DNA of 64,000 nt from Chachezhania antarctica (GTDB lineage Bacteria > Pseudomonadota > Alphaproteobacteria > Rhodobacterales > Rhodobacteraceae), in the NCBI RefSeq assembly GCF_003646465.1, contig NZ_QZEX01000006.1, positions 167,624 through 231,623 of the forward strand, given 5' to 3'. Positions within the stretch are counted from its first letter, which is position 1, and each line of letters opens with the position of its first letter. Both the position numbers and the translations under genes were made by a program. Below, piece by piece: positions 23,775-35,368 of the stretch. Below the pieces are notes generated by a model. The model worked only from the letters and a program-made list of their open reading frames with translations, ran no database searches and was not told the origin of the DNA.

Positions 23775-25373
23775 ATGACCGGCGAAGCCGAGGTCCAGGA
23801 CCTTTTCATCATCGGCGGCGGGATCAACGGCTGCGGCATCGCGCGCGATGCGGCCGGTCGGGGATTGTCCGTCACGCTGGCCGAGATGAACGATCTGGCC
23901 TCTGCAACCTCTTCGGCCTCGACCAAGCTGTTCCATGGCGGTCTGCGCTACCTGGAGTATTTCGAGGTTCGCCTGGTGCGCGAGGCCTTGGCCGAACGCG
24001 AGACGCTGCTGCGGGCGATGCCGCATATCTCGTGGCCCATGCGGTTCGTGCTGCCCTATCACAAGGACATGCGGTTCGAAGGGCAGACGCCCACGTCGAA
24101 GATCCTGAACACCGTCATGCCGTGGACCCGCGGGCGCCGGCCCGGCTGGGTCATCCGGCTGGGGCTGTTCCTGTACGACAACCTGGGCGGCCGGAAGATC
24201 CTGCCGGGAACCAAGACGCTGGACCTGACAACCGGGCCGGAAGGTGCGCCGCTGAAGGACCGGTTCGAACGGGCCTATGAATACAGCGATTGCTGGGTCG
24301 AGGATTCCCGCCTCGTGGTGCTGAACGCCCGTGACGCCGCCGCACGGGGTGCCCGCATCCTGACCCGGACACGGGTGACTGAGGCCCGTCGCGAGGGCGA
24401 TCTGTGGACCGTCACGCTGGAAGATCGTGACCGCGGACCCCGTCGAGATGTACGCGCGCGGATGCTGGTCAATGCCGGCGGCCCGTGGGTGGGGGAGATC
24501 ATCAGCGGCGTCGTGCATTCCAACAGCCGCGATGGCGTGCGGCTGGTGCGCGGTTCGCACATCGTCACGCGCCGGCTGTTCGATCACGACAAGTGCTATT
24601 TCTTCCAGGGCTCCGACGGGCGGATCATGTTCGCGATCCCCTACGAGGAGGATTTCACCCTGATCGGCACGACGGACGCCGAACACCACGATCCCGACGT
24701 CCCGCCCGAATGCACGGCCGAAGAACGACGTTACATGCTCGATTTTGTCAACGCCTACCTGAAGAATCCGGTGACCGAGGATGACGTGGTGTGGAGCTAT
24801 TCCGGCGTGCGCCCGCTTTACGACGATGGCGCGCAATCGGCCACGGCGGCGACGCGCGATTACACGCTGAAGGTCGAAGCCTCGGGCGGCGCGCCGGTGC
24901 TGAACGTGTTCGGCGGCAAGATCACCACCTACCGGCGGCTGGCCGAAGGCGCGCTCGACAAGATCGCGGGCCATCTGAAGACGGACGGCGGACCATGGAC
25001 CGCGGGCGTGTCGCTGCCGGGCGGCGATTTCGGCGTGGGAGAGGTCGCGGATCTGGTCGCGCGGCTGAAGACCGACTTCCCGTTCCTGGACGACTTCGCC
25101 TGCCGCCGCATGGTCCGCGCTTACGGGACACAGGCGTGGGACATGCTGGACGGCGCGACCGGCGCGGCGGACATGGGCGAAAAATTCGGCGCCACCCTGA
25201 CGGCGCGGGAGGTCACATGGCTGATGACACGGGAATGGGCGCGGACGGCGGAGGACGTGGTCTGGCGCCGATCGAAGCTGGGCCTGCGGATGACCGCGGA
25301 CCAGATCGCGCGGTTGGATGACTGGATGCAAAAGGCCCGCGATCGGGGTCGTGCACAAGAAGCGGCAGAATAA
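23775..25373 (+). CDS. glpD: Glycerol-3-phosphate dehydrogenase (aerobic, FAD)
   Basis: A 532-residue membrane-associated flavoprotein oxidising sn-glycerol 3-phosphate to dihydroxyacetone phosphate and passing electrons to quinone. The FAD-binding GGGINGCGIARDAAGRGLSV starts at residue 14. SSASTKLFHGGLRYLEYFE is the hallmark FAD/substrate segment, with LIGTTDAEH, YSGVRPLYDD and GGKITTYRRLAE after it. Length matches GlpD. The start MTGEAEV follows GGGGAGAGCGGG. It leads the seven-gene glycerol operon and is divergent from glpR. Confidence 0.95.
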   Translation: MTGEAEVQDLFIIGGGINGCGIARDAAGRGLSVTLAEMNDLASATSSASTKLFHGGLRYLEYFEVRLVREALAERETLLRAMPHISWPMRFVLPYHKDMRFEGQTPTSKILNTVMPWTRGRRPGWVIRLGLFLYDNLGGRKILPGTKTLDLTTGPEGAPLKDRFERAYEYSDCWVEDSRLVVLNARDAAARGARILTRTRVTEARREGDLWTVTLEDRDRGPRRDVRARMLVNAGGPWVGEIISGVVHSNSRDGVRLVRGSHIVTRRLFDHDKCYFFQGSDGRIMFAIPYEEDFTLIGTTDAEHHDPDVPPECTAEERRYMLDFVNAYLKNPVTEDDVVWSYSGVRPLYDDGAQSATAATRDYTLKVEASGGAPVLNVFGGKITTYRRLAEGALDKIAGHLKTDGGPWTAGVSLPGGDFGVGEVADLVARLKTDFPFLDDFACRRMVRAYGTQAWDMLDGATGAADMGEKFGATLTAREVTWLMTREWARTAEDVVWRRSKLGLRMTADQIARLDDWMQKARDRGRAQEAAE

Positions 25374-25399
25374 ACGCCGCAAGAGGGAGAGAGAGTGAC

Positions 25400-26488
<1,089 letters not shown>

Positions 26489-26489
26489 C

Positions 26490-27584
26490 ATGGCCAAGAT
26501 CACGCTCGACAACCTTGCGCATTCCTACCTGAAGCACCCGAAGGACGAAGGCGACTTCGCCCTGAAGGAGTTGAACCACGACTGGATCGATGGCGAGGCC
26601 TACGCGCTGCTGGGCGCCTCGGGCTGCGGGAAATCGACACTGCTGAACATCATCTCGGGGCTTCTGCATCCCAGCCAGGGGCGGATCCTGTTCGATGACA
26701 AGGACGTCACGCAGGCGCCCACGGCGGAACGCAACATCGCGCAGGTGTTCCAGTTCCCGGTCGTCTACGACACGATGACGGTTCAGGACAATCTGGCCTT
26801 CCCGCTGCGCAATCGCGGTATGGACGAGGCCTACGTCGCCCAACGCGTGCAGGAGATCGCCCGCGTGATCGGGATGGAAGACCAGCTGCGCCGCAAGGCG
26901 CGCGGGCTGACGGCGGATGCCAAGCAGAAGATCAGCCTTGGCCGGGGCATGGTCAGGAAGGACGTGAACGCGCTGCTGTTCGACGAGCCGCTGACCGTGA
27001 TCGACCCGCACATGAAGTGGGAACTGCGCACCCAGCTGAAGCAGCTGCATCAGGATTTCGGGCATACGATGATCTACGTCACCCACGACCAGACCGAGGC
27101 GCTGACCTTCGCCGACAAGGTCGTCGTGATGTATGATGGCCGGGTCGTGCAGATCGGCACCCCGCAGGAGCTGTTCGAACGCCCGGCGCATACCTTCGTG
27201 GGCTACTTCATCGGCTCGCCCGGCATGAACCTGTTCGATGCCGAGATATCGGGCCAAACGGCGCGCGTTGGCGCGGCGGAGGTCGATCTGGGCGCCGTCT
27301 ACGAAACCGGAGCGGGCCGGGTGCAGATCGGAGTGCGGCCTGAATTCGTGCACCTGTCGGCGGGCGGCGAAGGCATCCCGGCGACCATGAACCGGGTCGA
27401 GGACGTGGGCCGCCACAAGATCGCCCGGATCGACGCTGCGGGCAGCCGCATTGCCGCGATCCTGTCGGAAGAACAGCGGGTGCCCGCAGGCGCCGACCGT
27501 ATCACCTTCGATCCGCAGGGCATCAACGTGTACGAGAACGATTGGCGCGTGGTCCCCACCGCGCGCGTGGGGGAGGCCGCGTGA
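26490..27584 (+). CDS. glpT: Glycerol ABC transporter ATP-binding protein GlpT
   Basis: A 364-residue partner ATPase of GlpS. Walker A GASGCGKS is at residues 42-49, Walker B is ALLFDEPLTVID, and the H-loop His is intact in YVTHDQTEAL (His199). The signature motif is not LSGGQ: residues 140-146 read LTADAKQ before KISLGR. A C-terminal regulatory domain is present (VQIGVRPEFVHL). Not to be confused with the E. coli glycerol-3-phosphate antiporter also called GlpT. Its stop overlaps the glpP start. Confidence 0.9.
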   Translation: MAKITLDNLAHSYLKHPKDEGDFALKELNHDWIDGEAYALLGASGCGKSTLLNIISGLLHPSQGRILFDDKDVTQAPTAERNIAQVFQFPVVYDTMTVQDNLAFPLRNRGMDEAYVAQRVQEIARVIGMEDQLRRKARGLTADAKQKISLGRGMVRKDVNALLFDEPLTVIDPHMKWELRTQLKQLHQDFGHTMIYVTHDQTEALTFADKVVVMYDGRVVQIGTPQELFERPAHTFVGYFIGSPGMNLFDAEISGQTARVGAAEVDLGAVYETGAGRVQIGVRPEFVHLSAGGEGIPATMNRVEDVGRHKIARIDAAGSRIAAILSEEQRVPAGADRITFDPQGINVYENDWRVVPTARVGEAA

Positions 27585-28455
27585 TGAACAAGACCGTCAA
27601 CCAAAAGGCGTGGTTCCTTGTCCTGCCCGTGCTGCTGCTGGTGGCCTTTTCAGCCGTGATCCCGCTGATGACCGTCGTGAACTACTCCGTGCAGGACACG
27701 TTCGGGAACAACGTGTTCTACTGGGTGGGCCTTGAATGGTACAAGGAGATGGCCCTGAGCGAGCGGATGTGGAACGCCCTTGGTCGGCAGTTGATCTTTT
27801 CGATGGTTATCCTGGCGATCGAGGTGCCGCTGGGCATCCTTGTCGCACTGAACATGCCGAAAAAGGGCTTCTGGGCGTCCTTCTGCCTTGTGGTCATGTC
27901 GCTGCCGCTGCTGATCCCCTGGAACGTGGTGGGCACGATCTGGCAGATCTTCGGGCGCGTCGATATCGGGCTTCTGGGCTACACGCTCGACGCGCTGGGG
28001 ATCGATTACAACTACACGCAGGATTCCATTGCCGCGTGGGCCACGGTGATCGTCATGGATGTGTGGCACTGGACATCGCTTGTGGCGCTGCTGGCCTATG
28101 CGGGCCTGCAATCCATTCCCGATGCCTATTACCAGGCCGCCAAGATCGACCAGGCGTCGCGCTGGAAGGTGTTCCGCTTCATCGAGCTGCCGAAGATGGC
28201 GGGCGTCCTGATGATCGCGATCCTGCTGCGCTTCATGGACAGTTTCATGATCTATACCGAACCCTTCGTCGTCACCGGAGGCGGCCCTGGCAACGCGACG
28301 ACGTTCCTGTCCATCGACCTTGTGAAGATGGCGCTGGGGCAGTTCGACCTTGGCCCGGCGGCCGCGTTTTCGATCATGTATTTCCTCGTGATCCTGCTGA
28401 TCTGCTGGGTGTTCTACACGGTGATGATCAACCTCGACAAAAGGGATGGCGTCTG

Positions 28456-28456
<1 letters not shown>
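27584..28456 (+). CDS. glpP: Glycerol ABC transporter permease GlpP
   Basis: A 290-residue inner-membrane permease of the MalF type with about six helices. The cytoplasmic coupling (EAA) loop is seen as YYQAAKIDQASRWKVFRFIE near residue 185. PEFVVTGGGPGN-type sequence, common in sugar permeases, appears as EPFVVTGGGPGNATTF. It begins on the A of the glpT stop codon and its own stop overlaps the glpQ start, so the permeases are translationally coupled. Confidence 0.92.
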
Positions 28457-29343
<887 letters not shown>

Positions 29344-29368
29344 CCGACAGACAGGGAAGGAAACGCAC

Positions 29369-29641
29369 ATGGCCTGGATGGCATGGACAGTCCCCACCGC
29401 GATCTTCTTCGCCGTGATCGCGACGCTTCTGATCGTCTTTTCCGTGCTTGCGGCGCGGTATCCCGAAACGCCCCGCACCGGCATCCTGCGGATCGAAACG
29501 ACGCGGGGCGACCGGCTTTTCATCACGCTTCTCGGTTCGGCCTTCTTCAACCTGATCTGGCTTGGCTTCGCGTTCGGACCCCAGCCATGGGCGCTGGTGG
29601 TCTGCCTTGTCTATGCCGCGGCGGTGTTCCGCTGGGTATAG
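29369..29641 (+). CDS. glpU: DUF2160 small membrane protein of the glycerol transporter operon
   Basis: A 90-residue membrane protein with two or three hydrophobic segments (WTVPTAIFFAVIATLLIVFS, then ITLLGSAFFNLIWLGFAFG and ALVVCLVYAAAVFRWV) and a conserved-looking RTGILRIETTRGDRLF loop. It matches DUF2160 and occupies the glpU position between permease and binding protein in glpSTPQUV operons. Its role in transport is not known to me. GGGAAGGAAA precedes the start. Confidence 0.85.
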   Translation: MAWMAWTVPTAIFFAVIATLLIVFSVLAARYPETPRTGILRIETTRGDRLFITLLGSAFFNLIWLGFAFGPQPWALVVCLVYAAAVFRWV

Positions 29642-29705
29642 GCCCCGATCTGCGGGCGGCCCGCCGCCAGCAGCAACGATAACCACGGTTTAAAGGGAGG
29701 AAACC

Positions 29706-31427
29706 ATGAACCGATTGATGACAACGACAGCGGCCCTCGCGCTCTGTATCACCGCCGCGCCGGCGGTGGCGGACATGGAGGCGGCCCGCGCCTTTCTAGA
29801 CGAGGAAATCCAACGCTCGGCCCTGACCCGCGAGGAGCAGGAAGCCGAGATGCAATGGTTCATCGACGCGGCCGAGCCGTTCCGGGGCATGGACATCAAC
29901 GTCGTGTCGGAAACGATCACGACCCATGAATACGAGGCCAACGTGCTGGCCCCGGCCTTCACCGCGATCACCGGCATCAACATAACCCATGACCTGATCG
30001 GCGAAGGCGACGTGGTCGAGAAGCTGCAAACACAAATGCAGACCGGCGAGAACGTCTATGACGCCTATATCAACGACAGCGACCTGATCGGCACCCACTG
30101 GCGCTATCAGCAGGCGCGCAACCTGACGGACTGGATGGAGGGCGAGGGGGCCTCTGTCACCAATCCCAACCTGAACCTTGACGATTTCATCGGGTTGCAG
30201 TTCACCACCGGGCCGGACGGGAAGCTCTACCAGCTGCCCGACCAGCAGTTCGCGAACCTCTACTGGTTCCGCTACGACATGTTCACCGACGAAAAGAACA
30301 TGGCCGATTTCAAGGAGGAATACGGCTACGATCTGGGCGTCCCGGTGAACTGGTCCGCCTACGAGGACATCGCCGACTTCTTCACCGGCCGTGACCTGAG
30401 CCACATGGACATCGAGGGCGATATCTACGGCCACATGGACTATGGCAAGAAGGACCCGTCGCTGGGCTGGCGCTTCACCGACGCGTGGATGTCGATGGCC
30501 GGCATGGGAGACACGGGCGAACCCAACGGCCTGCCCGTCGACGAATGGGGCATCCGGGTGAACGAGAACTCGCAGCCCGTCGGCTCCTGCGTGGCGCGTG
30601 GCGGGGCGACTAACTCTCCTGCCGCGGTCTATGCGATCGAGAAATACGTCGAATGGCTGCAGAACTATGCCCCCCCAGCGGCGGCAGGGATGACGTTCTC
30701 GGAAAGCGGACCGATCCCGGCGCAGGGGCAGGTGGCCCAGCAGATGTTCTGGTACACCGCCTTCACCGCCGACATGGTGGGGGATGCGGCCAAGGCCGTG
30801 CTGAACGATGACGGCACGCCACGCTGGCGGATGGCGCCATCGCCCCACGGTGTCTACTGGGAAGACGGCATGAAAGTCGGCTACCAGGACGCAGGGTCGT
30901 GGACGCTGATGAAATCGACCCCGCTGGAGCGTGCGCAGGCGGCGTGGCTTTACGCCCAGTTCGTGACGTCGATGACCGTGGATGTGGAGAAAGCCCACGC
31001 TGGCCTGACCTTCATCCGCGAATCCACCATCGACCATGACAGCTTCACCGAACGGGCCGATGCCCTGGGCGGTCTGGTCGAATTCTACCGCTCGCCTGCA
31101 CGGGTTCGCTGGTCGCCTACCGGCACCAACATCCCCGACTATCCGCGGCTGGCGCAGCTGTGGTGGCAGAACATCGGCGATGCGTCCTCGGGCGCGCTGT
31201 CGGCTCAGGAGGCGCTGGACAACCTCTGCGAGCAGCAGGAAAGCGTTCTGGAACGTCTGGAACGTGCCGGCGTGCAGGGCGATCTTGGCCCGGTCATGAA
31301 CGATCCGCAGGATCCGTCCTACTGGCTGAACGAGGTCGAAGGGTCGCCCAAGCCCAAGCTGGAGAACGAGGAGGAAGAGCCGAAGACGGTCGGCTACGAC
31401 GAACTCATCCAGTCCTGGCAGAACTGA
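29706..31427 (+). CDS. glpV: Glycerol ABC transporter substrate-binding protein GlpV
   Basis: A 573-residue periplasmic binding protein of the extracellular solute-binding family 1 type, larger than the usual 420-450 residues. The signal peptide is MTTTAALALCITAAPAVADM with cleavage expected after about residue 22. The mature part includes TTHEYEANVLAPAFTAITGI and LYQLPDQQFANLYWFRYDMF. AAGGGAGGAAACC is a strong ribosome-binding site, fitting the high demand for a binding protein. A GC-rich terminator closes the operon 20 bases after the stop. Confidence 0.92.
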   Translation: MNRLMTTTAALALCITAAPAVADMEAARAFLDEEIQRSALTREEQEAEMQWFIDAAEPFRGMDINVVSETITTHEYEANVLAPAFTAITGINITHDLIGEGDVVEKLQTQMQTGENVYDAYINDSDLIGTHWRYQQARNLTDWMEGEGASVTNPNLNLDDFIGLQFTTGPDGKLYQLPDQQFANLYWFRYDMFTDEKNMADFKEEYGYDLGVPVNWSAYEDIADFFTGRDLSHMDIEGDIYGHMDYGKKDPSLGWRFTDAWMSMAGMGDTGEPNGLPVDEWGIRVNENSQPVGSCVARGGATNSPAAVYAIEKYVEWLQNYAPPAAAGMTFSESGPIPAQGQVAQQMFWYTAFTADMVGDAAKAVLNDDGTPRWRMAPSPHGVYWEDGMKVGYQDAGSWTLMKSTPLERAQAAWLYAQFVTSMTVDVEKAHAGLTFIRESTIDHDSFTERADALGGLVEFYRSPARVRWSPTGTNIPDYPRLAQLWWQNIGDASSGALSAQEALDNLCEQQESVLERLERAGVQGDLGPVMNDPQDPSYWLNEVEGSPKPKLENEEEEPKTVGYDELIQSWQN

Positions 31428-31446
31428 GCGGGAGCCGAATTGATAC

Positions 31447-31476
31447 CGGTCGGGGCCTTCGGGCCCCGGCCTTTTT
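31447..31476 (+). terminator. Terminator of the glycerol operon
   Basis: GGGGCC, TTCG, GGCCCC forms a tetraloop hairpin, extended by CCGG/CCGG-type pairs and followed by CTTTTT. Confidence 0.85.
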
Positions 31477-31490
31477 CGTGGCGCCGCGGA

Positions 31491-32774
31491 TCAGAACCCG
31501 CTGACGCCCGGCAGCCAGGTGGACAGGAACGGCACGAAGGTGATCAGCAGCAAGGCCACCGCGAGCGCCACGAAGAAGGGCGGCATTTCGCGGATCAGCG
31601 TCGATGGCTTCAGCCCGACCGTTGACGAGACCACGAAGATCAGGCTGCCCACCGGTGGCGTCGTCAGGCCCAGCGTCAGGTTCACGATCACGATGATGGC
31701 GAAGTGGTTCGGATCGATCCCCAGCGCAAAGCTGATCGGCGCAAGGATCGGGACAAGGATCATGACGCCGGGCAGCGGATCCATGAACAGGCCGAACCCC
31801 AGCAGAAGCACGTTTACCGCCAGCAGGAAGACGACGGGCGACAGGTCCCACGCGATGATCGTTTCCGCCAGGAACTGCGGAATGCCTTCAATGATCAGCA
31901 CCCAGGCAAACGCCCGCGCGGCGCCAAGGATCAGCAGCACCGCGCCCGATGTCAGCGCGGCCCGCAGGATGATGGCGGGCAGGTCGCGCAGCTTCAGCGA
32001 GCGGTAGACGAACATGCCCACGACCAGCGCGTAGAACACCGCGATCACCGAGGCTTCGGTGGGCGTGAAGATCCCGAACCGGATGCCGCCGACGATCAGC
32101 AGGATCAGGAACAGGGCGGGCAAGGCATAGAACGCGATGCGGCCGATTTCGCGCAGGGGCGGCATGGGTGCGCCCGTGGAGTAGTTCCGCTGGCTGCTGA
32201 CCCGCGCATTGGCCATCAGCACCATCGCGGTGATCAGAACCCCGGGCAGCACACCGGCCATGAATAGCGAGCCGACCGACACTTCCTTGTCCTGCATCGC
32301 GTAGATGATCATCGTGATTGACGGCGGGATGATTGGCCCCACGACGGAACTCGCGATGGTCAACGCGCCGGCATAGGGGCGGTCGTAGCCTGCCTTCTCC
32401 ATCATCCGGATCATCATCGTGCCGGGCCCGGCCGCATCGGCCAGCGCACTGCCGGAAATCCCGGCGAACATGGCGGAACTCACGACATTTGCGTGCCCCA
32501 GCCCGCCGCGTAGGTGGCCCACAAGCGATTGCGCCAGCCGCAGGATCGCCAGCGTCACCGCGCCGCCGGTCATGATTTCCGAGGCGAGGATGAAGAACGG
32601 CACCGCCAGCAGCGGGAAGCTGTCGAGGCCCGAGAACATCTCCTTCACCACGACGAGATGGGGATAGGAGGACCCGAAGGACAGGGCGAGGAAGACCGCG
32701 ATCGCCATGGCAAAGGCCACGGGCAGGCCAAGGGCCAGCAGCACGAACAGCGCCGGAAACAGGATCTCAGCCAT
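31491..32774 (-). CDS. TRAP transporter large permease (DctM type), system 1
   Basis: A 427-residue integral membrane protein, the ion-coupled carrier subunit of a tripartite ATP-independent periplasmic transporter. About 12 helices are visible, with family segments such as GISGSALADAAGPGTMMIRM, PIIPPSITMIIYA and LFMDPLPGVMILVPILAP. The start MAEILFP is chosen for family length and overlaps the DctQ gene by 8 bases. Last gene of the run ALDH, dehydrogenase, DctP, DctQ, DctM. Confidence 0.92.
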   Translation of the reverse strand: MAEILFPALFVLLALGLPVAFAMAIAVFLALSFGSSYPHLVVVKEMFSGLDSFPLLAVPFFILASEIMTGGAVTLAILRLAQSLVGHLRGGLGHANVVSSAMFAGISGSALADAAGPGTMMIRMMEKAGYDRPYAGALTIASSVVGPIIPPSITMIIYAMQDKEVSVGSLFMAGVLPGVLITAMVLMANARVSSQRNYSTGAPMPPLREIGRIAFYALPALFLILLIVGGIRFGIFTPTEASVIAVFYALVVGMFVYRSLKLRDLPAIILRAALTSGAVLLILGAARAFAWVLIIEGIPQFLAETIIAWDLSPVVFLLAVNVLLLGFGLFMDPLPGVMILVPILAPISFALGIDPNHFAIIVIVNLTLGLTTPPVGSLIFVVSSTVGLKPSTLIREMPPFFVALAVALLLITFVPFLSTWLPGVSGF

Positions 32775-33294
32775 TGGCGCCTCCGGGCAGTGCGCCATCG
32801 TCGTCTGCGTCGTCGTCCAGCCGCTTGTAGGTGCCGGCCATGATGAAGCGCGGCGCGATCAGCAGCAGGTGGATGATCAGCAGGCTGAACCCCACCGGCA
32901 TCGCGGCATATACGTAGAGGAACGGCAAGCGCAGGGCGGGCGTGACCTGGTACTGCATCCGCTGCGCGTATTGCAGGCCGACATGCACCATGAAGCCGAA
33001 GAAGATAAGCAGGATCACCACCAGCAGGCCGCGCAGGATCTTCTGCCCGGTGGCGGGCAGGGCATCCTGAAGGTTGGTGATGGCGACATGTCCGCCGATG
33101 CGCAGGATCAGGCCCGCGCCGGTGAAGGTCAGCCAGATCATCAGGTAGCGCGCGGCCTCGTCGGCCCACGGGAAGGAATGGTCCGTCAGGTAGCGCATCG
33201 AGATGTTGACCCCGACGATCAGCGCCATGGCGCCCAACATCAGGATCAGCGCCCAGCCGTTCAGCGCCACGAAGATGTTTTCGATCCGTTTCAC
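32767..33294 (-). CDS. TRAP transporter small permease (DctQ type), system 1
   Basis: A 175-residue protein with four membrane helices. It shows the DctQ signature in NISMRYLTDHSFPWADEAAR followed by LMIWLTFTGAGLILR. The C-terminus is acidic (LDDDADDDGALPGG), which is unusual but not diagnostic. It lies 52 bases after dctP, across a strong hairpin, and overlaps dctM. Confidence 0.9.
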   Translation of the reverse strand: MKRIENIFVALNGWALILMLGAMALIVGVNISMRYLTDHSFPWADEAARYLMIWLTFTGAGLILRIGGHVAITNLQDALPATGQKILRGLLVVILLIFFGFMVHVGLQYAQRMQYQVTPALRLPFLYVYAAMPVGFSLLIIHLLLIAPRFIMAGTYKRLDDDADDDGALPGGANG

Positions 33295-33314
33295 GCCGCG
33301 ATCCCCGAAAGAAG

Positions 33315-33337
33315 GCCGGCGCCCGATGGGCGCCGGC
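33315..33337 (-). terminator. Intercistronic hairpin between dctP and dctQ, system 1
   Basis: GCCGGCGCCC, GAT, GGGCGCCGGC is a perfect 10-bp stem. On the minus strand only CTTCTTTC follows, so it is more likely an RNA-stabilising or partial-termination element that keeps dctP expression above the permease genes. Confidence 0.65.
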
Positions 33338-33346
33338 GGTATCGTG

Positions 33347-34327
33347 CTACTCGAAGTTCACGATCGCATCGACCTTGTCCTTGCCGTAGGTCTCGTAATA
33401 GCCCTCGTAGGCCGAGGAGATGGAGGCCTGGAACGCCGCCTTTTCGTCGGCCGAAAGCTCGTTCACTTCCATGCCGCGCTCTTTCAGCGTCTCGACGCCG
33501 GACGTCTCGACATCGTCGACATAGCCGCGCATCGCGGCCGCGGCCTCGGTCGCGCCCTTTTCGAACGCGGCTTTCTGGTCGTCATCCAGACCGTCCCAGA
33601 AGGGTTTCGACACCAAGAGCATCGCCGGCGAATAGACGTGGCCGGACAGGGTCAGGTACTTCTGCACTTCGTCCAGCTTGACGGAAACGATGACCGAAAG
33701 CGGGTTTTCCTGACCGTCGATCACGCCCTGCTGCAGGGACGAGATGACCTCGGGCCATGCCATCGGCGTGGGGGCCGCGCCCATGTCGTTGAAGGCCGCC
33801 AGGTGAACCGGGTTTTCCATCGTGCGGATCTTCAGGCCCTGAACGTCTTCCGGCGTGTGCACCGCGTTGCGGTTGTTGGTCATGTGGCGGAAACCCTGTT
33901 CGCCCCAGGCCAGGCCGTGCATGCCGACGTCGTCGAACTTCACAAGGATCTCTTCGCCGATCGGACCGTCCAGAACCGCGCGGGCGTGGTCCAGATCGCG
34001 GAACAGGAAGGGGATGTCGAACACGCCCGTGTCGGGCACGAAGTTGGCCAGCGTGCCCGAGGACACGATGGTCGCCTCGATGGTGCCCAGCTGCAGGCCC
34101 TCGATCACTTCACGCTCGCCGCCAAGGCCCGAGGACGGGAAATGCTTGAACGCGAAATCGTCGCCGGTTTCGGCCGTCACGACCTCTTCCAGCTTGGCGG
34201 CAGCGACGCCGTAATGGCTGTCGGGGGCGAGGGCGTAGCCGATCTTCACATCGGTCTGGGCAAAGGCCGGTGCGCCGAACGCGACGAGGGCGCTGGCCGC
34301 AAGAAGGCTGCGGGATACGAATGTCAT
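33347..34327 (-). CDS. TRAP transporter substrate-binding protein (DctP type), system 1
   Basis: A 326-residue periplasmic receptor. The signal peptide SRSLLAASALVAFGAPAFAQ is cleaved near residue 23. The family region GLKIRTMENPVHLAAFNDMG contains the conserved Arg that binds carboxylate ligands, and WPEVISSLQQGVIDGQENP is the usual hinge segment. The Arg implies an organic-acid substrate. Upstream genes for a hydroxyacid dehydrogenase and an aldehyde dehydrogenase suggest a hydroxy- or aldehyde-acid; the ligand itself cannot be named. Confidence 0.92.
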   Translation of the reverse strand: MTFVSRSLLAASALVAFGAPAFAQTDVKIGYALAPDSHYGVAAAKLEEVVTAETGDDFAFKHFPSSGLGGEREVIEGLQLGTIEATIVSSGTLANFVPDTGVFDIPFLFRDLDHARAVLDGPIGEEILVKFDDVGMHGLAWGEQGFRHMTNNRNAVHTPEDVQGLKIRTMENPVHLAAFNDMGAAPTPMAWPEVISSLQQGVIDGQENPLSVIVSVKLDEVQKYLTLSGHVYSPAMLLVSKPFWDGLDDDQKAAFEKGATEAAAAMRGYVDDVETSGVETLKERGMEVNELSADEKAAFQASISSAYEGYYETYGKDKVDAIVNFE

Positions 34328-34383
34328 GGTTTTCCTCCCAATGAGTGTCCGGCGTTGCTACACAAGCGATTTCCGACTAGCAA

Positions 34384-34412
34384 CCCCGCCCGCGTGCCGG
34401 CCACGGGCGGGG
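34384..34412 (-). terminator. Hairpin between the dehydrogenase and dctP genes
   Basis: CCCCGCCCG (34384-34392) pairs with CGGGCGGGG (34404-34412). Only TTG follows on the minus strand, so termination would be weak. Confidence 0.45.
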
Positions 34413-34419
34413 GAAAATG

Positions 34420-35298
34420 TCAGCTGTCGGTCTTGCGGAAAATATCAACCAGTTCAGGTACATAGGCCTGTCCCTTGCCGGCGTCGACGGCCGCCGAAAG
34501 CGCGGTGGAAACACCATCGGCGACGGTCTTCCGTGCACCCGCCGCATCCGACATGGCGCAGTAGTAGTCGATGTCCTTCCGGGCGTTTTCAACGAAAAAG
34601 GGAAGGCCCTCGCGGTCGTTCGCGGTAATGTAGGGGGCAAGCCGGTCCAGCGCCACGCTGGCCCCGCCGCCACCCGCCAGAACGTCGACGAAGATCTGCG
34701 GATCGACGCCCGCGTCGGCCGCCTGTGCCGAGGCTTCGGCCAGGAGCGTCATGAACCCGACCGAGACATAGTTGTGCAGCAGTTTCAGCCGGTGCCCATG
34801 GCCCAGCGGGCCGACGTGATCGACGTTTTCCGTGAACGAGGCCAGCACCGGGCGGACCTTTTCGATGGTTGCCGCGTCACCCCCGACCAGCAGGTTCAGC
34901 TTCCCTTCGTGCGCGTGCTTGGCCGTGCGCGTCATCGGCGCGTCGATGTAATCGCCGCCTGCCGCACGCACGACATCGCCCATGCGGACGGTCGAGTCGG
35001 GCAGGGCGGTCGAACAGTCGACCACCACTGCGCCGGGTTTCAGCGCCGTGGCCAGCCCGTTTTCGCCCCCGACGATGGCTTCGACCTGGGGGGAGCCGGT
35101 GACGCACAGGATCACCACGTCAGACACGGCTGCAATTTCGGCCGGTGTGGCGCATGCCTTGGCGCCAAGGTCCACGATCTCGTCCACCGGCTGGTTGCCG
35201 GGGTGATCCAGGAAGCTGAGTGAAAAGCCGCCGCGCGACAGGACGTTGCGGGCGATGCCGTGGCCCATGAGCCCGACACCGATGATACCGACATGCAT
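34420..35298 (-). CDS. NAD(P)-dependent beta-hydroxyacid dehydrogenase (HIBADH/GarR family)
   Basis: A 292-residue dehydrogenase. The dinucleotide loop GIIGVGLMGHGIARNV is at the N-terminus and VVDCSTALPDSTVR is the substrate-binding motif. YIDAPMTRTAKHAHEGKLNL follows, and the catalytic Lys is in GHGHRLKLLHNYVS. In most relatives the Lys is followed three residues later by Asn-Asn; here it is His-Asn. Substrates in the family include 3-hydroxyisobutyrate and tartronate semialdehyde. AAGGGG precedes the start. It lies 70 bases after the aldehyde dehydrogenase and before the TRAP genes. Confidence 0.85.
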   Translation of the reverse strand: MHVGIIGVGLMGHGIARNVLSRGGFSLSFLDHPGNQPVDEIVDLGAKACATPAEIAAVSDVVILCVTGSPQVEAIVGGENGLATALKPGAVVVDCSTALPDSTVRMGDVVRAAGGDYIDAPMTRTAKHAHEGKLNLLVGGDAATIEKVRPVLASFTENVDHVGPLGHGHRLKLLHNYVSVGFMTLLAEASAQAADAGVDPQIFVDVLAGGGGASVALDRLAPYITANDREGLPFFVENARKDIDYYCAMSDAAGARKTVADGVSTALSAAVDAGKGQAYVPELVDIFRKTDS

Positions 35299-35368
35299 GG
35301 TTGACCCCTTTCGTGTTGAAGACCGGAAAGGCGCCGCAGCCGTTCGGGTCACGGCGCCCGTGTGGCGA